Assembly: GCA_947442105.1 (NCBI GenBank)
Contig: CANEVH010000009.1
Span: 1 to 64,000, forward strand
DNA from: Comamonadaceae bacterium
Lineage (GTDB): Bacteria; Pseudomonadota; Gammaproteobacteria; Burkholderiales; Burkholderiaceae_C
Direction: 5' to 3'
Length of the DNA: 64,000 nucleotides
This document shows, one piece after another, positions 19,619 through 30,458 of this stretch. The position numbers and the translations under genes were made by a program. Position 1 is the first letter of the stretch. Each line of letters opens with the position of its first letter. The notes under the pieces are model-generated. The model did no database searches. It saw only the letters and a program-made list of their open reading frames with translations, and was not told the origin of the DNA.

Positions 19619-20917
19619 TCAGCGCGCGCCGTAGCCCATGGTTTGCGGCAGCCACAGCACGATTTGCGGGAAAAACGTCATGGCCAGCAGCAAGGCCAGC
19701 AGCATGAGCAAAAAGGGCCAGCCTTCGCGCATCATGTCACCAATCGGGATGCAGGTGAGCGCCTTGGTCACAAACAGCAGCATGCCAAAGGGCGGGTGAA
19801 TCAGGCCAATCATCATGTTCAGCACCACCAGCACGCCAAAGTGCACCAGGTCCACGCCCAGCAGGCGCGCTGCCGGCAGCAGCATGGGCACAAACACCAG
19901 CAGTAGCACCGACACGTCTAAAAAGCAGCCCAGCACCAAGAAAAGCAGGTTGACCAGCAGCAAAAACTGAATTTGCGTGAGCTGCATGCCCGCCACCCAC
20001 TGCGCCATGGCCTGGGGCACGCCCTCGGCGGTGAGCGCGTAATTGAGCATGAAGGAGCCGGCCAAGATCAGCGTGATGACCGCGCTGCCGCGTGCCGACT
20101 CCAGCACCACGGCCCAAAAACTGCGCCAATTCAAAGCCCGAAACACCAGGGTAGACAACACCAGCGCATGCAGAGCGGCCACGGCGGCCGCCTCGGTGGG
20201 CGTAAAGGCACCCGAATAAATGCCGCCCAGCAAAACAATGGGCATGGACAAGGGCAGGGCGCCGCGAAAGGCCAGAGTGGCCCATTCCGACCGGGGCACC
20301 GGCGCCTCGCGCGGCATATTGCGCCGCACCGCAATCCAGTGCACCACCAGCATCATCAAACCCGCCATTAAAAAGCCCGGCACCACGCCGCCCAAAAACA
20401 GCGCACCCACCGAGGTGCCCGAGACCATGGCGTAAATCACCATGGGGATAGACGGCGGAATGATAGGCCCCAGCGTGGCGCTGGCCACCACCACCGCCCC
20501 GGCGAAACCGGGTGAATATTCCGGCTTTTTCAGCATTTGCCGAATGGTGACCAAGCCGGGGCCTGCGGCGTCGGCAATGGCGCTGCCGCTCATACCCGAA
20601 AAAATGACGCTGACCAAAATGTCCACCTGCGCCAGCCCGCCGCGCATGCGCCCCACCAAGATGCGGCAAAAGTCAAAAATGCGCTCGCTCACCGTGCCCG
20701 CGTTCATCAAGTTGGCGGCAAACACAAACAGGGGCACGGCCAGCAGCACGTAGCTGTTGTACAGGCCGTTGCTCACCTGCTCGGCCACCAGCCCCAGGTC
20801 TTGGCGCGTGGCCAGCAGGTAGGCAATACCTGCGGCCAACATGCCAAAGCCGATGGGCATGCGCAGCAAGAGCGCAGCCACCAGCACGCCCACCAAGACC
20901 AGCAGGCCCCCGCTCAT
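19619..20917 (-). CDS. dctM: TRAP transporter large permease (DctM)
   Basis: 432 residues with about twelve hydrophobic segments and DctM patterns: MPIGFGMLAAG near the N terminus, VPLFVFAANLMNAGTVSERIF, SVIFSGMSGSAIADAAGPG and PPSIPMVIYAMVSGTSVGALFLGG. It is the ion-coupled translocating subunit of a tripartite ATP-independent periplasmic transporter. It starts 10 nt after the small permease gene ends, so dctP-dctQ-dctM form one minus-strand operon. Substrate identity cannot be read from the permease. Confidence 0.93.
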   Translation of the reverse strand: MSGGLLVLVGVLVAALLLRMPIGFGMLAAGIAYLLATRQDLGLVAEQVSNGLYNSYVLLAVPLFVFAANLMNAGTVSERIFDFCRILVGRMRGGLAQVDILVSVIFSGMSGSAIADAAGPGLVTIRQMLKKPEYSPGFAGAVVVASATLGPIIPPSIPMVIYAMVSGTSVGALFLGGVVPGFLMAGLMMLVVHWIAVRRNMPREAPVPRSEWATLAFRGALPLSMPIVLLGGIYSGAFTPTEAAAVAALHALVLSTLVFRALNWRSFWAVVLESARGSAVITLILAGSFMLNYALTAEGVPQAMAQWVAGMQLTQIQFLLLVNLLFLVLGCFLDVSVLLLVFVPMLLPAARLLGVDLVHFGVLVVLNMMIGLIHPPFGMLLFVTKALTCIPIGDMMREGWPFLLMLLALLLAMTFFPQIVLWLPQTMGYGAR

Positions 20918-20927
20918 GGCGCGGGCC

Positions 20928-21488
20928 TCACAGACGTAACTCCGCGTCCAGGCCGCGCCCCTGCACCGCCCCGACGGTCGCCCAGGCGCAGCGCAGCACC
21001 AGGGCCAGCAGCAGCATCACAAAGGGCAGGTAAATCCACATGAATGAGACGCCCAGCACCGGCGAGCCCTCGCGGGCCATGAAATGCACATAGTCCCAGC
21101 TTGCGGGCAGCGCCACGGCTGCCAGCCCGCCCACCAGCAGATTGCCCACAATGCGCATTACCTGGCGGCTGCGGCGGCTGGCGCTGTTCCACAGCAGGTC
21201 AAACACCACGTGTTCGCGCTCGGGCACCACCCAGGCGGCGGTCCACAAAATCACCCACAGATACAGGATGACTGCCGCCTCGTCGGTCCAAGGCAGCGGC
21301 TTGTTGAAGCCAAAGCGGGCGCTGATTTGCACAATGAACACGCCAAACAAGGCCAGAAAAAGCAGGCCTGAAACAGTTTGGGTGCCTGCGCGCCAGGCCT
21401 GGGTCAGGCGCTGGCGCCAGGGCTTGGACTTGGGCGTTGGCGCGGACTTGGGCGTGGGTGCCACCACTTGGGCGCTGGGCGCTGGCAT
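20928..21488 (-). CDS. dctQ: TRAP transporter small permease (DctQ)
   Basis: 186 residues with four hydrophobic segments and the DctQ pattern NKPLPWTDEAAVILYLWVILWTAAWVVPEREHVVFDLLW. The first 35 residues are an unusual Ala/Pro/Lys-rich extension (PTPKSAPTPKSKPW) before the first helix. It lies 6 nt downstream of the binding-protein gene and pairs with DctM. Confidence 0.9.
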   Translation of the reverse strand: MPAPSAQVVAPTPKSAPTPKSKPWRQRLTQAWRAGTQTVSGLLFLALFGVFIVQISARFGFNKPLPWTDEAAVILYLWVILWTAAWVVPEREHVVFDLLWNSASRRSRQVMRIVGNLLVGGLAAVALPASWDYVHFMAREGSPVLGVSFMWIYLPFVMLLLALVLRCAWATVGAVQGRGLDAELRL

Positions 21489-21494
21489 GCGGTA

Positions 21495-22523
21495 TCAGCG
21501 CACCGCGTTGATGCGCTCCACCAGCCCAGCGGGCCAGGCTTTGGCGTAGTCCGAGTTTTGGTAGCGCTGCTGCACCGCTTTGTGAAAGGCGTCCAAGTCC
21601 GGCGTGCTGACTTGCAGGCCTTCTTTGCGGAAAAACTCCAGCAGTTGCGACTCTTCTTTGATGCGGTTCTCGTTGTTGTACTGGGCGGTGGCCTGGGCTG
21701 CAGCCATCACCTTTTGGCGCTGCGCGGGCGTTAGGGCGGCTAGCGCTTTGTTGGAAATAGTGATGAACAAGCTGTCGACCAGGTGGCTGGTGAGCACGAT
21801 TTGCTTGGTCACCTCATAAAACTTGGCCGCACGCACCGAGGGCAGGGGGTTGTCTTGGCCGTCGATGGTGCCGGTTTTCAGGCCCAGATAGACCTCGCCA
21901 AAGGCCAGCGGCGTGGCGGTGGCGCCCAGAGCCTCGCCTAAAAACAGCCATTCTTTGGAGCCGGGCATGCGCAGCTTCACGCCTTTGAGGTCGGCCGGTG
22001 TTTTGACGCTGCGCACTTCGCGCAGATTGAGCTGGCGCGTGCCCAGATAGGCGGTGGCCAGTGGCGTGACGTCCATTTTGTCGGCCACGGCCTTGAACAT
22101 CTCTGCGCCAATGGGGCCCTGGAAGATTTTTTGCTGCTGCGCCGGGTCGCGCACCATATAGCCGGCGGTAAACACCGAGAACTCGGGCACGAACTTGGCA
22201 ATGTCAAAGGCTGAGAGCGTCGCCAGCTCCAGGTTGCCGCGCGCCATGGCTGCCGACTCTGCGCCTTGTTTGAAGAGCGTGGCATTGAGGTTGATTTGCA
22301 CCTCAAACTCGCCCGGCGCGCTTTTTTCCAGGCTGTCTTTAAACACGGTCCACATCTTGGCGTGCCAGTCGTCGGGCACGGCTGGGGTGGAGATGCGCAA
22401 TACCGTTTTGCCCTGCGCCAAGGCGGGCAGGGCGCTGGCGCCAAGTGCGGCAGCGGCCAAAAGCAGGTGGCGGCGCTTGGGGCTCGGGAGCTGCTGGTCG
22501 TGGAAGGGGGTTTTGTCTTGCAT
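21495..22523 (-). CDS. dctP: TRAP transporter solute-binding protein (DctP family)
   Basis: 342-residue precursor with a signal peptide carrying an Arg pair (SPKRRHLLLAAAALGASALPALA), then a DctP fold: LRISTPAVPDDWHAKMWTVF, GVKLRMPGSKEWLFLGEALGATATPLAFGEVYLGLKTGTIDGQDNPL. The conserved Arg in LRMPGS binds the carboxylate of organic acids in this family, so the substrate is probably a carboxylic acid. The ATG at 22523 has GGAG seven nt upstream. The gene heads the operon; glnD ends about 100 nt upstream on the same strand. Confidence 0.92.
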   Translation of the reverse strand: MQDKTPFHDQQLPSPKRRHLLLAAAALGASALPALAQGKTVLRISTPAVPDDWHAKMWTVFKDSLEKSAPGEFEVQINLNATLFKQGAESAAMARGNLELATLSAFDIAKFVPEFSVFTAGYMVRDPAQQQKIFQGPIGAEMFKAVADKMDVTPLATAYLGTRQLNLREVRSVKTPADLKGVKLRMPGSKEWLFLGEALGATATPLAFGEVYLGLKTGTIDGQDNPLPSVRAAKFYEVTKQIVLTSHLVDSLFITISNKALAALTPAQRQKVMAAAQATAQYNNENRIKEESQLLEFFRKEGLQVSTPDLDAFHKAVQQRYQNSDYAKAWPAGLVERINAVR

Positions 22524-22624
22524 GGTTTGTCTCCGCTGTTTTTCTGGGGTTGGTGGGGCGCGCACTTCTTGCGTGCCTGCTGCGCGCCTGTTGTGCGCCT
22601 CTTGAGCGTTATGCGTACCTAGGG

Positions 22625-25207
22625 TCAGTAGGCCAGCGCCTCCAGCAATTCTGTCTCAATAGCGATCTGCGTCTTGTTGTGTTGGAGCTGCACGCCATGG
22701 ACCAAAAAAGTGTCCTCCACCCGCTCGCCCAGCGTGGCGACTTTGGCCAGTTGCACCGCTATCTGGTGGCGCGCCAGCACGCGGGCCACGCAGTACAGCA
22801 GGCCGGGGCGGTCGCTGGCCGAGATGTTGAGCAGCCAGTTTTGTGCTTTTTCGTCGGGCCGCAAGGTCACGCGCGGCGCGATAGGAAAGCTCTTGACCCG
22901 CCGCGAGATGCGCCCCTTGGACGGCTGGGGCAGTGGCCCCGCCGTGGCAATGGCCAGGGCCAGCTCGCTCTCCAGCATGCTGGTCAGCGCCAGGTAGTGT
23001 TCTTCCATGCCCGCAGAGGTCACCACCTCAAAGGTGTCAAGTGCATAGCCGCGCTGTGTGGTGTGCACCCGTGCGTCCACAATGCTGAACGAGGCCTGGT
23101 CAAAGTAGCCGCAAATGCGGGCAAACAAGTCCGGCTGATCCGGGGTGTAGACCAGCACTTGCAGGCCTTCGCCCAGGGTGGAGCGGCGTGCGCGCACCAC
23201 GGGCGTGGCGGTTTGCACATGGCGCGAGAGCTGTTTGGCGTGCCAGGCAATATCAGACGCGTCGTGGCGCATAAAGTAGCTCACGTCCAACGTGTCCCAC
23301 AACGCTTTGTGGGCTTCAAACGGCAGGCTGTACAGGGCCAGGTTGACCAGGGCCTCGCGCTTGCGGGCCTCCACTTCGGCGTCGGCGTCGGGCGCGCGCC
23401 CCCCGAGCACGCGCATGGTGTAGCGGTACAGGTCTTCGAGCAGCTTGCTCTTCCAGGCGTTCCACACCTTGGGCGAGGTGCCGCGAATGTCGGCCACCGT
23501 CAACAAGTAGAGCGCGGTCAAATTGCGCTCATTGCCCACGCGCTGGGCAAACTTGGCAATCACCGCGCTGTCGCTCAGGTCGGACTTTTGCGCAATGCGG
23601 CTCATGGTCAGGTGCTCTGCGACCAAAAACTCGATCAGCGCCGTGTCTTCGGCGTCTATGCCGTGCTGCTTGCAAAAGCGCCGCGCCTCCACGCAACCCA
23701 GCTCCGAGTGGTCGCCGCCACGGCCTTTGGCAATGTCGTGGAACAAGGCGGCCACGTACAGCAGCCAGGGCTTGTCCCAGCCCGAGGCCAGTTGCGAGCA
23801 AAACGGGTATTCGTGCGCATGCTCCACGATAAAAAAGCGCCGCACATTGCGCAGCACCGTCAAGATGTGCTGGTCCACGGTGTACACATGGAACAAGTCG
23901 TGCTGCATTTGCCCCACGATGCGCCTGAACACCCACAGGTAGCGCCCCAGCACCGAGGTTTGGTTCATCAGCCGCATGGCGTGGGTAATGCCGCCGGGCT
24001 GCATCAAGATGCGCATAAAGGTGGCCCGGTTGACCGGGTCGCGCCGGTAGGCTGCGTCCATGACGCCGCGCGCGTTGTAGAGGGCGCGCAAGGTGCGCGC
24101 GGAAAGCCCTTTGACGCCCACCGTGGTTTGGTAGAGCAAAAAGGTTTCCAAAATCGCGTGCGGCTGGCGCTGGTACAGGTCGTCGCTGGCCACATCCAGC
24201 ATGCCGGCTTTGTCGTTGAAACGCGCGTTTACGGGGCGCAGCGTGTGCGTGGAGGGGTTGAGCCGCTCCTCAATGTTCATCAGCAAAATCTGGTTGAGCT
24301 GGGTCACCGCCTTGGCCGCCCAGTAGTAGCGCTTCATCAGGCGCTCGCTGGCGCGCACCACGGCGCGTGCGTTGGCGGGCGCGGTGTAGCCAAAGGCCTC
24401 GGCCACAGGCGTTTGCAGGTCAAACACCAGCCGGTCTTCGCGCCGCTTGGCAATCATGTGCAGCCGGGCACGCACCAGAAACAGCAGCGATTCGTTGCGC
24501 CGAATTTGTGCAATCTCAAAGTCGGTCGCCAGGCCGTTGTGCGCCAGCTCGGCCCAGTTCCAGCCGTAATGCGCCGCCCTTGCCACCCACAGCACCGCTT
24601 GCAGGTCGCGGATGCCGCCAGGCGACTCTTTGCAATTGGGCTCTAGCGCATAGGGCGTGTCCTCAAACTTGGTATGGCGCTGGCGCAGCTCCAGCGTTTT
24701 GGCCACAAAAAAAGCCCGTGGGTCCAGAGCGGCAAAGAACGCGGTTTTGAAGCGCTTGACCAAGGCGGCGTCACCGGTAATGTGGCGGCATTCCAAAAGC
24801 GCGGTTTGCACGGTCACGTCTTTGCTGGCTTCTGCTACGCACTCTGACACGGTGCGCACGCTGGACCCTATTTCCAGCCCCGCATCCCAGCAGCTGCCAA
24901 TAAACAGCTCAATGCACCGCAGCAGCGCCGCCTCATCGCTCGCCTGGTCGGGCAGCAGCACCAGCACGTCTACATCCGAGTAAGGGAACAATTCCGCCCG
25001 GCCATAACCGCCCACTGCCACCAAGGCGCAGGGCGCGCCCAAACCCGATTGCGTCCACAGCGTGCCCAGCAAGGTGTCGGTCAGCGACGAGAGATCGTGC
25101 AGCACCTTGTACACGCCGCGTGGCCTAAAGCTGGGCGCCTGCAAGCCTTGCAGAATCTGCGCCTTTTGCGCGCGGTAGGTGGTGCGTAGCACCTGAAGAT
25201 CGGTCAT
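22625..25207 (-). CDS. glnD: Bifunctional uridylyltransferase/uridylyl-removing enzyme GlnD
   Basis: GlnD senses glutamine and adds or removes UMP on PII proteins, controlling nitrogen metabolism. The 860-residue protein has the nucleotidyltransferase motif [17 protein letters not shown] (66-82), a GlnD-type middle region, an HD phosphohydrolase motif ([17 protein letters not shown], about 485-500) and two C-terminal ACT domains (about 690-770 and 785-860; the second starts [20 protein letters not shown]). Length and order match the family. The ATG at 25207 is 25 nt after the map stop, and map-glnD is a common gene pair. Confidence 0.96.
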   Translation of the reverse strand: MTDLQVLRTTYRAQKAQILQGLQAPSFRPRGVYKVLHDLSSLTDTLLGTLWTQSGLGAPCALVAVGGYGRAELFPYSDVDVLVLLPDQASDEAALLRCIELFIGSCWDAGLEIGSSVRTVSECVAEASKDVTVQTALLECRHITGDAALVKRFKTAFFAALDPRAFFVAKTLELRQRHTKFEDTPYALEPNCKESPGGIRDLQAVLWVARAAHYGWNWAELAHNGLATDFEIAQIRRNESLLFLVRARLHMIAKRREDRLVFDLQTPVAEAFGYTAPANARAVVRASERLMKRYYWAAKAVTQLNQILLMNIEERLNPSTHTLRPVNARFNDKAGMLDVASDDLYQRQPHAILETFLLYQTTVGVKGLSARTLRALYNARGVMDAAYRRDPVNRATFMRILMQPGGITHAMRLMNQTSVLGRYLWVFRRIVGQMQHDLFHVYTVDQHILTVLRNVRRFFIVEHAHEYPFCSQLASGWDKPWLLYVAALFHDIAKGRGGDHSELGCVEARRFCKQHGIDAEDTALIEFLVAEHLTMSRIAQKSDLSDSAVIAKFAQRVGNERNLTALYLLTVADIRGTSPKVWNAWKSKLLEDLYRYTMRVLGGRAPDADAEVEARKREALVNLALYSLPFEAHKALWDTLDVSYFMRHDASDIAWHAKQLSRHVQTATPVVRARRSTLGEGLQVLVYTPDQPDLFARICGYFDQASFSIVDARVHTTQRGYALDTFEVVTSAGMEEHYLALTSMLESELALAIATAGPLPQPSKGRISRRVKSFPIAPRVTLRPDEKAQNWLLNISASDRPGLLYCVARVLARHQIAVQLAKVATLGERVEDTFLVHGVQLQHNKTQIAIETELLEALAY

Positions 25208-25232
25208 CGGCGCTACCGCAGTGGGGCCGGGC

Positions 25233-26051
25233 TCAGGCGGTTTGCGCAGGCACAAACGCCGGAATGGGCGGGCTGCCCGCCGACAGCGTCAGCACCTCGT
25301 AGCCTGTGGGGGTGACCAGCACCGTGTGCTCCCACTGGGCTGAAAGCGACCGGTCCTGGGTGACGATGGTCCAGCCGTCTTTTTCTGGGCCTTCCTTGAT
25401 TTCCTTGCGCCCGGCGTTGATCATGGGTTCGATGGTGAAGGTCATGCCTTCGACCAGTTTTTCTAGCGTGCCGGGGCGACCGTAGTGCAGCACCTGCGGC
25501 TCTTCGTGAAACACCTGACCGATGCCGTGGCCACAAAACTCACGCACCACGCTAAAGCCGTGGCCTTCGGTAAAGCGCTGAATGGCGTGGCCGATGTCGC
25601 CCAAATAGACGCCCGGCTTGACCATTTTGATGCCGTGCCACATGGCGTCGTAGGTGACGGCGGCCAGGCGCTTGGCAGCGATGGAGGGCTCGCCCACAAA
25701 AAACATGCGGCTGGTGTCGCCGTGCCAGGTGTTTTTGATGACGGTGACGTCGATATTGAGCACGTCGCCCTTTTTTAACGCCTTGTCATTGGGAATGCCG
25801 TGGCAGACCTGGTGGTTGACCGAGGTGCAAATCGACTTGGGGTAAGGGATTTTGCCGCCGCCGGTGTAATTGAGCGGTGCGGGAATCGCGCCTTGCACGT
25901 TCACGATGTAGTCGTGGGCCAATTTGTCCAAGGCGTTGGTGGTGACACCGGGCACAACGAAGGGGGTCAGGTAGTCCAGAACTTCGGAAGCCAGTTTGCC
26001 CGCCACGCGCATGCCCGCAATGCCTTGGGCGTCTTTGTAAGTAATAGTCAT
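25233..26051 (-). CDS. map: Type I methionine aminopeptidase
   Basis: Removes N-terminal Met from new proteins. The 272-residue enzyme shows the dimetal site in order: [12 protein letters not shown] (substrate His), [25 protein letters not shown] (two Asp), [19 protein letters not shown] (His), MTFTIEPMI (Glu) and QWEHTVLVT (Glu). The ATG at 26051 opens [21 protein letters not shown]; a longer in-frame ATG adds a non-conserved leader. It is divergent from purL and upstream of glnD. Confidence 0.96.
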   Translation of the reverse strand: MTITYKDAQGIAGMRVAGKLASEVLDYLTPFVVPGVTTNALDKLAHDYIVNVQGAIPAPLNYTGGGKIPYPKSICTSVNHQVCHGIPNDKALKKGDVLNIDVTVIKNTWHGDTSRMFFVGEPSIAAKRLAAVTYDAMWHGIKMVKPGVYLGDIGHAIQRFTEGHGFSVVREFCGHGIGQVFHEEPQVLHYGRPGTLEKLVEGMTFTIEPMINAGRKEIKEGPEKDGWTIVTQDRSLSAQWEHTVLVTPTGYEVLTLSAGSPPIPAFVPAQTA

Positions 26052-26167
26052 CGGCGGATTATCCCAAGGTTTGGATTTCGGGAAAGTGTGGGGCAGTGTG
26101 GGGGCCGCGCTCCAAGCCCGGTCGTTAAAATTGCCCGCTGCTCCCCCATCCCCTACCAAAGCCCTCC

Positions 26168-29100
26168 GTGACCCTGCACCTTAGTACCTTCGAAGGCGGC
26201 AACGCGCTCAGCCGTTTCCGCGCCGCCGCTTTTTTGACCGCCTTGCAGGGGGTGCACGACAAGATCAGCAGCATTTCTGGCCGCTTTGTGCACTGGGTGG
26301 CCACCGACGGCGCGCCCGACGCGGCGCTCACCGCCCGCCTGAATGCATTGTTGAGCTACGGCGAGCCCTTCGAAGGCGGCGCGGACGGCCTGGTGCTGCT
26401 GGTGTCGCCGCGCCTGGGCACGCTCTCGCCCTGGGCCTCCAAGGCCACGGACATTGCGCACAACTGCGGGCTGGCCATCCAACGGGTGGAGCGCATGGTG
26501 GAGTATCGCCTCACGCTCAAAAGCGGTTTGCTGTCCAAGCCCAGCCTCTCGCCCGAGCAACTCCAGGCCTGCGCAGACTTGCTGCACGACCGCATGACCG
26601 AGAGCGTGTTTACCGAGCGCAGTCAAGCCCAAGCCCTGTTTGGCGCTTTGCAGGCTGCGCCGCTGGACACTTGCGACGTGCTCGGTGGTGGTCGCGCTGC
26701 GCTGCTGGACGCCAATGTGCGCTTTGGCCTGGCGCTGGCCGACGACGAGATCGATTACTTGGTTAGCGCCTTCACCGCCTTGCAGCGCAACCCCACCGAC
26801 GTGGAACTGATGATGTTCGCCCAGGCCAATAGCGAACACTGCCGCCACAAAATCTTCAACGCCGACTTCACCATCGACGGCGTGCCCCAGGCCAGCAGCA
26901 TGTTCGGCATGATCCGCCACACGCACCAAATCCACCCCCAGCACATGTTGGTGGCCTATTCAGACAACGCCTCGGTGATGGAAGGCAGCCAGGTCGAGCG
27001 CTTCGCTGCCAGCGCCAGTGCCAGCGACCAAACGGTGCGCTCGCCGCATTACCAAAAAACCCAGGCCACCCAGCACATCCTGATGAAGGTGGAAACCCAT
27101 AACCACCCCACCGCCATTTCCCCCTTCCCCGGCGCATCCACCGGCGCCGGCGGCGAAATCCGCGACGAAGGCGCCACCGGCCGCGGCTCCAAACCCAAAG
27201 CAGGGTTGACAGGTTTCACCGTCTCCACGATCAATTGGGGTCCAGCTCAAGCTAATTGGGGTCAGATTCCAATTTCAGGAAATTGGAATCTGACCCCAAT
27301 TAGCTTGAGACCCCCCGTTTACGGCAAACCCGATCACATCGCCAGCCCCTTGCAAATCATGATTGAGGGGCCGCTGGGCGGCGCGGCGTTCAACAACGAG
27401 TTTGGCCGGCCCAATTTGCTGGGCTACTTTCGGCAATACGAGCAAAGCGTGGCCAGCAACCTGGACACGGTGCAACGCGGCTACCACAAGCCCATCATGA
27501 TTGCCGGTGGCCTGGGCGTGATTGATGAAACGCAGACCCACAAGATTGAGTTTCCGGCGGGCAGCTTGCTGATTCAACTCGGCGGCCCCGGCATGCGCAT
27601 TGGCATGGGGGGCAGCGCGGCCAGTTCCATGGCCACGGGGGCGAACGCCGCCGACCTGGACTTTGATTCGGTGCAGCGCGGCAACCCCGAGATGGAGCGC
27701 CGCGCCCAAGAAGTGATCAACCAGTGCTGGATTTTGGGCCGTGACGCTGGCCCGAACGGCCTGGGCAACCCGATTCTGGCCATCCACGATGTGGGCGCCG
27801 GCGGCCTGTCCAACGCATTCCCCGAGCTGACCAACGACGCCGGTCGCGGCGCCAGCTTCGATCTGCGCGCCGTACCCCTAGAAGAAAGCGGCATGGCGCC
27901 CAAAGAAATTTGGTGCAACGAAAGCCAAGAACGCTACGTGCTGGCCATCGCGCCGGAGTCGCTGGCGCTGTTTACCGCACTGTGCGATCGCGAGCGCTGC
28001 CCGTTCGCCGTCGTGGGCGTCGCTACTGAAGAGCGGCAACTGGTCGTCTCTGACGCAGAAGGGAGCGTGGGTGTCACGAGCGGCGCTGGGCCGTCCCAAG
28101 GCGCGAGCGCCCCCTCGGGGGGCAGCGAACCACACGCAGTGGGGAGCGTGGGGGCCACGAGCGGCGCCGGGCCGTCCCAAGGCGCGAGCGCCCCCTCGGG
28201 GGGCAGCGAACCCCACGCAGTGGGGAGCGTGGGGGCCATCCACCCTGTCAATATGCCCATGAACGTGCTCTTGGGCAAGCCGCCCAAAATGCACCGCGAT
28301 GTGCACACCGTGGCGCGCACATTTGCGCCGCTGGACCTGACCGGCGTGGACTTGCAAAAGGCCGTGATCGACGTGCTCTCGCACCCCACGGTGGCGTCCA
28401 AGCGGTTTTTGATCACCATTGGCGACCGCACCGTCGGTGGCCTGACCCACCGCGACCAGATGGTCGGCCCCTGGCAGGTGCCGGTGGCCGATTGCGCGGT
28501 CACGCTGGCCGATTGCCAGGGCTTTGCTGGTGAGGCCATGGCCATGGGCGAGCGCACGCCGCTGGCATCCGTCAACGCCCCGGCTTCGGGCCGCATGGCG
28601 GTGGCGGAGGCGATTACCAATTTGCTGGCCGCGCCGATAGAGCTGCCGCGCGTCAAACTCTCGGCCAACTGGATGGCTGCGTGTGGCGAGCCGGGCGAAG
28701 ACGCCGCGCTGTATGCCACCGTCAAAGCCGTAGGCCTTGAGCTGTGCCCGGCGCTGGGCGTGTCGATTCCGGTCGGCAAGGACTCGCTCTCCATGCGCAC
28801 CCAGTGGACGGATGCAGAGGGCGCCAAAAAAGTCACCTCGCCGGTCTCGCTCATCGTCAGCGCCTTTGCCACCCTGGGCGATGTGCGTGCCACGCTCACG
28901 CCCCAGCTCGACGCCACGCAAGACAGCACGCTGATTTTGGTGGACTTGGGCCACGGCAAAAACCGCATGGCCGCCAGCATCTTGGCGCAAACCCTGGACC
29001 AGGTGGGCGACCAGGTGCCGGACCTGGACACACCCCAAGACCTGGTGGCTTTGGTGAACGCTGTGAACGCCTTGCGCGCGGACGGCAAAATTTTGGCCTA

Positions 29101-30436
29101 CCACGACCGCAGCGACGGTGGCTTGCTGGCCACGGTGGCTGAGATGGCGTTTGCCGGGCGCGTGGGCGTGTCGCTGAATGTGGACATGCTGGTGTTGGAA
29201 GGCGACGGCGTGTCCGACAGCCGCATGGACGTGGGCGACAGCAAAAACTGGGCGGGCCAGGTGGGCGCGCGCCGTGCCGAACTGACGCTCAAAGCCCTGT
29301 TCAATGAAGAGTTGGGCGTGGTCTTGCAAGTGCGCAGCGAAGACCGTAACGCGGTGATGCAAACCCTGCGAGAACACGGCCTGTCTAAGCACAGCCATGT
29401 GATCGGCAAAACCCGCCCTGGTGCTGACCAAACGCAGCCCAGCCTTCAAATCTGGCGCGATGCCAAATCCATCTTCAGCGCGCCCCTGCACGACCTGCAC
29501 CAGGTCTGGGACAGCGTGAGCTGGAAGATTTGCCAGTTGCGTGACAACCCCGCGTGTGCGGACGCCGAACACGCCGCAGCGGGCGCCTTGAGCGACCCCG
29601 GCATGCATGTGTATATGCCCAGCGGCTGGCGCCCCGGCGCAGCGACCCCGGCCCTGCTGCTGAGCCGCCCCAAGGTGGCCGTCTTGCGCGAGCAAGGCGT
29701 GAACTCCCACGTGGAAATGGCTTACGCCTTTACCGAAGCCGGTTTTGAGGCTTTTGACGTGCACATGACGGATTTGCAAACCGGGCGTGCCAAGTTGGCC
29801 GATTTTGTGGGCGTGGTGGCCTGCGGCGGCTTTAGCTATGGCGACACGCTGGGCGCAGGCATTGGCTGGGCGCGCTCCATCACCTTCAACCCGGCGCTGG
29901 CCGCGCAGTTCCAGGCCTTTTTTGGCCGCAGCGACACCTTTGGCTTGGGCGTGTGCAACGGCTGCCAAATGTTTGCCGAGCTGGCCGACATCATTCCCGG
30001 GGCGCAGGCCTGGCCGCGCTTCACCACCAACCAGAGCGAGCGCTTTGAGGCGCGCCTGTCCATGGTGGAGGTGCTGGAATCGCCCTCGCTGTTCTTCCAA
30101 GGCCTGGCCGGTGCGCGCTTGCCGATTGCCGTGGCGCACGGCGAGGGTTTTGCCAACTTTGCGCACCGGGGCAATGCGGCGCAAGCCGTCGCGGCCATGC
30201 GCTTTGTGGACAACCACGGCGCGGCCACCGAGGCCTATCCCTTCAACCCCAATGGCAGCCCCGCAGGCTTGACGGCAGTGACCACCGCCGACGGGCGCTT
30301 TACCGCCATGATGCCGCACCCCGAGCGGGTGTTTCGCAACATCCAGCTGAGCTGGCGCGACGCCGCCCAGTTGGACGCTAGCGCCCACAGCCCGTGGATG
30401 CAGCTGTGGCGCAACGCCCGCAAGTGGGTGGGCTAA
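26168..30436 (+). CDS. purL: Phosphoribosylformylglycinamidine synthase (large single-chain PurL)
   Basis: Fourth step of purine synthesis, FGAR + glutamine + ATP to FGAM. The 1422-residue protein has an N-terminal PurS-like domain, two AIRS-type halves (with [23 protein letters not shown] and [13 protein letters not shown]-like segments) and a class I glutaminase domain with Cys1263 (GVCNGCQMF), His1384 and Glu1386 (MMPHPERVF). The start is GTG with a weak ribosome site. It is about 80-90 residues longer than usual betaproteobacterial PurL, owing to two in-frame insertions: a palindromic element (about residues 356-383) and tandem 27-residue repeats (632-690). Both sit in loops between conserved blocks and the frame stays open throughout, so the enzyme is probably functional. 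Confidence 0.95.
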   Translation: MTLHLSTFEGGNALSRFRAAAFLTALQGVHDKISSISGRFVHWVATDGAPDAALTARLNALLSYGEPFEGGADGLVLLVSPRLGTLSPWASKATDIAHNCGLAIQRVERMVEYRLTLKSGLLSKPSLSPEQLQACADLLHDRMTESVFTERSQAQALFGALQAAPLDTCDVLGGGRAALLDANVRFGLALADDEIDYLVSAFTALQRNPTDVELMMFAQANSEHCRHKIFNADFTIDGVPQASSMFGMIRHTHQIHPQHMLVAYSDNASVMEGSQVERFAASASASDQTVRSPHYQKTQATQHILMKVETHNHPTAISPFPGASTGAGGEIRDEGATGRGSKPKAGLTGFTVSTINWGPAQANWGQIPISGNWNLTPISLRPPVYGKPDHIASPLQIMIEGPLGGAAFNNEFGRPNLLGYFRQYEQSVASNLDTVQRGYHKPIMIAGGLGVIDETQTHKIEFPAGSLLIQLGGPGMRIGMGGSAASSMATGANAADLDFDSVQRGNPEMERRAQEVINQCWILGRDAGPNGLGNPILAIHDVGAGGLSNAFPELTNDAGRGASFDLRAVPLEESGMAPKEIWCNESQERYVLAIAPESLALFTALCDRERCPFAVVGVATEERQLVVSDAEGSVGVTSGAGPSQGASAPSGGSEPHAVGSVGATSGAGPSQGASAPSGGSEPHAVGSVGAIHPVNMPMNVLLGKPPKMHRDVHTVARTFAPLDLTGVDLQKAVIDVLSHPTVASKRFLITIGDRTVGGLTHRDQMVGPWQVPVADCAVTLADCQGFAGEAMAMGERTPLASVNAPASGRMAVAEAITNLLAAPIELPRVKLSANWMAACGEPGEDAALYATVKAVGLELCPALGVSIPVGKDSLSMRTQWTDAEGAKKVTSPVSLIVSAFATLGDVRATLTPQLDATQDSTLILVDLGHGKNRMAASILAQTLDQVGDQVPDLDTPQDLVALVNAVNALRADGKILAYHDRSDGGLLATVAEMAFAGRVGVSLNVDMLVLEGDGVSDSRMDVGDSKNWAGQVGARRAELTLKALFNEELGVVLQVRSEDRNAVMQTLREHGLSKHSHVIGKTRPGADQTQPSLQIWRDAKSIFSAPLHDLHQVWDSVSWKICQLRDNPACADAEHAAAGALSDPGMHVYMPSGWRPGAATPALLLSRPKVAVLREQGVNSHVEMAYAFTEAGFEAFDVHMTDLQTGRAKLADFVGVVACGGFSYGDTLGAGIGWARSITFNPALAAQFQAFFGRSDTFGLGVCNGCQMFAELADIIPGAQAWPRFTTNQSERFEARLSMVEVLESPSLFFQGLAGARLPIAVAHGEGFANFAHRGNAAQAVAAMRFVDNHGAATEAYPFNPNGSPAGLTAVTTADGRFTAMMPHPERVFRNIQLSWRDAAQLDASAHSPWMQLWRNARKWVG
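27246..27309. repeat. REP/MITE-like palindrome inserted in purL (perfect 30-bp arms)
   Basis: The left arm 27246-27275 and right arm 27280-27309 are perfect reverse complements with a 4-nt loop (CAGG). The core of each arm is AATTGGGGTCAGATTCCAAT or its complement. Flanking sequence repeats AATTGGGGTC once more at 27234-27243. The element is translated without a stop, as about 28 extra residues of PurL rich in Asn, Trp and Ile. Palindromes with GGGGTCAGATTCCAA cores recall the REP elements mobilised by RAYT transposases. No such transposase is in this window. Confidence 0.85.
28061..28237 (+). repeat. Two tandem 81-bp repeats plus a 15-bp partial copy, in frame in purL
   Basis: Units at 28061-28141 and 28142-28222 encode two near-identical 27-residue blocks ([20 protein letters not shown], then GSEPHAV), followed by GSVGA at 28223-28237. 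Each unit contains the GC-rich palindrome GCCCCCTCGGGGGGC. 81 is a multiple of three, so copy number can change without a frameshift. The DNA resembles repeats commonly seen near gene 3' ends in Comamonadaceae (from memory, not checked). Confidence 0.9.
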
Positions 30437-30458
30437 GGCACAACCCAAAGGTCACAAC

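Noticed and set aside
22445-24646. 733-codon open frame antisense to glnD
   Set aside because: Same mirror effect: low-complexity His/Gln/Arg composition, no recognisable motif, and it overlaps a certain gene.
28061-28237. Possible CRISPR-like repeats
   Set aside because: Units are contiguous 81-bp tandem copies with no spacers, and lie inside a coding frame.
27878-30448. 856-codon open frame antisense to purL
   Set aside because: High-G+C codon bias of purL keeps the opposite strand open. The translation is His/Gly/Arg rich with no domain, and purL is clearly real.
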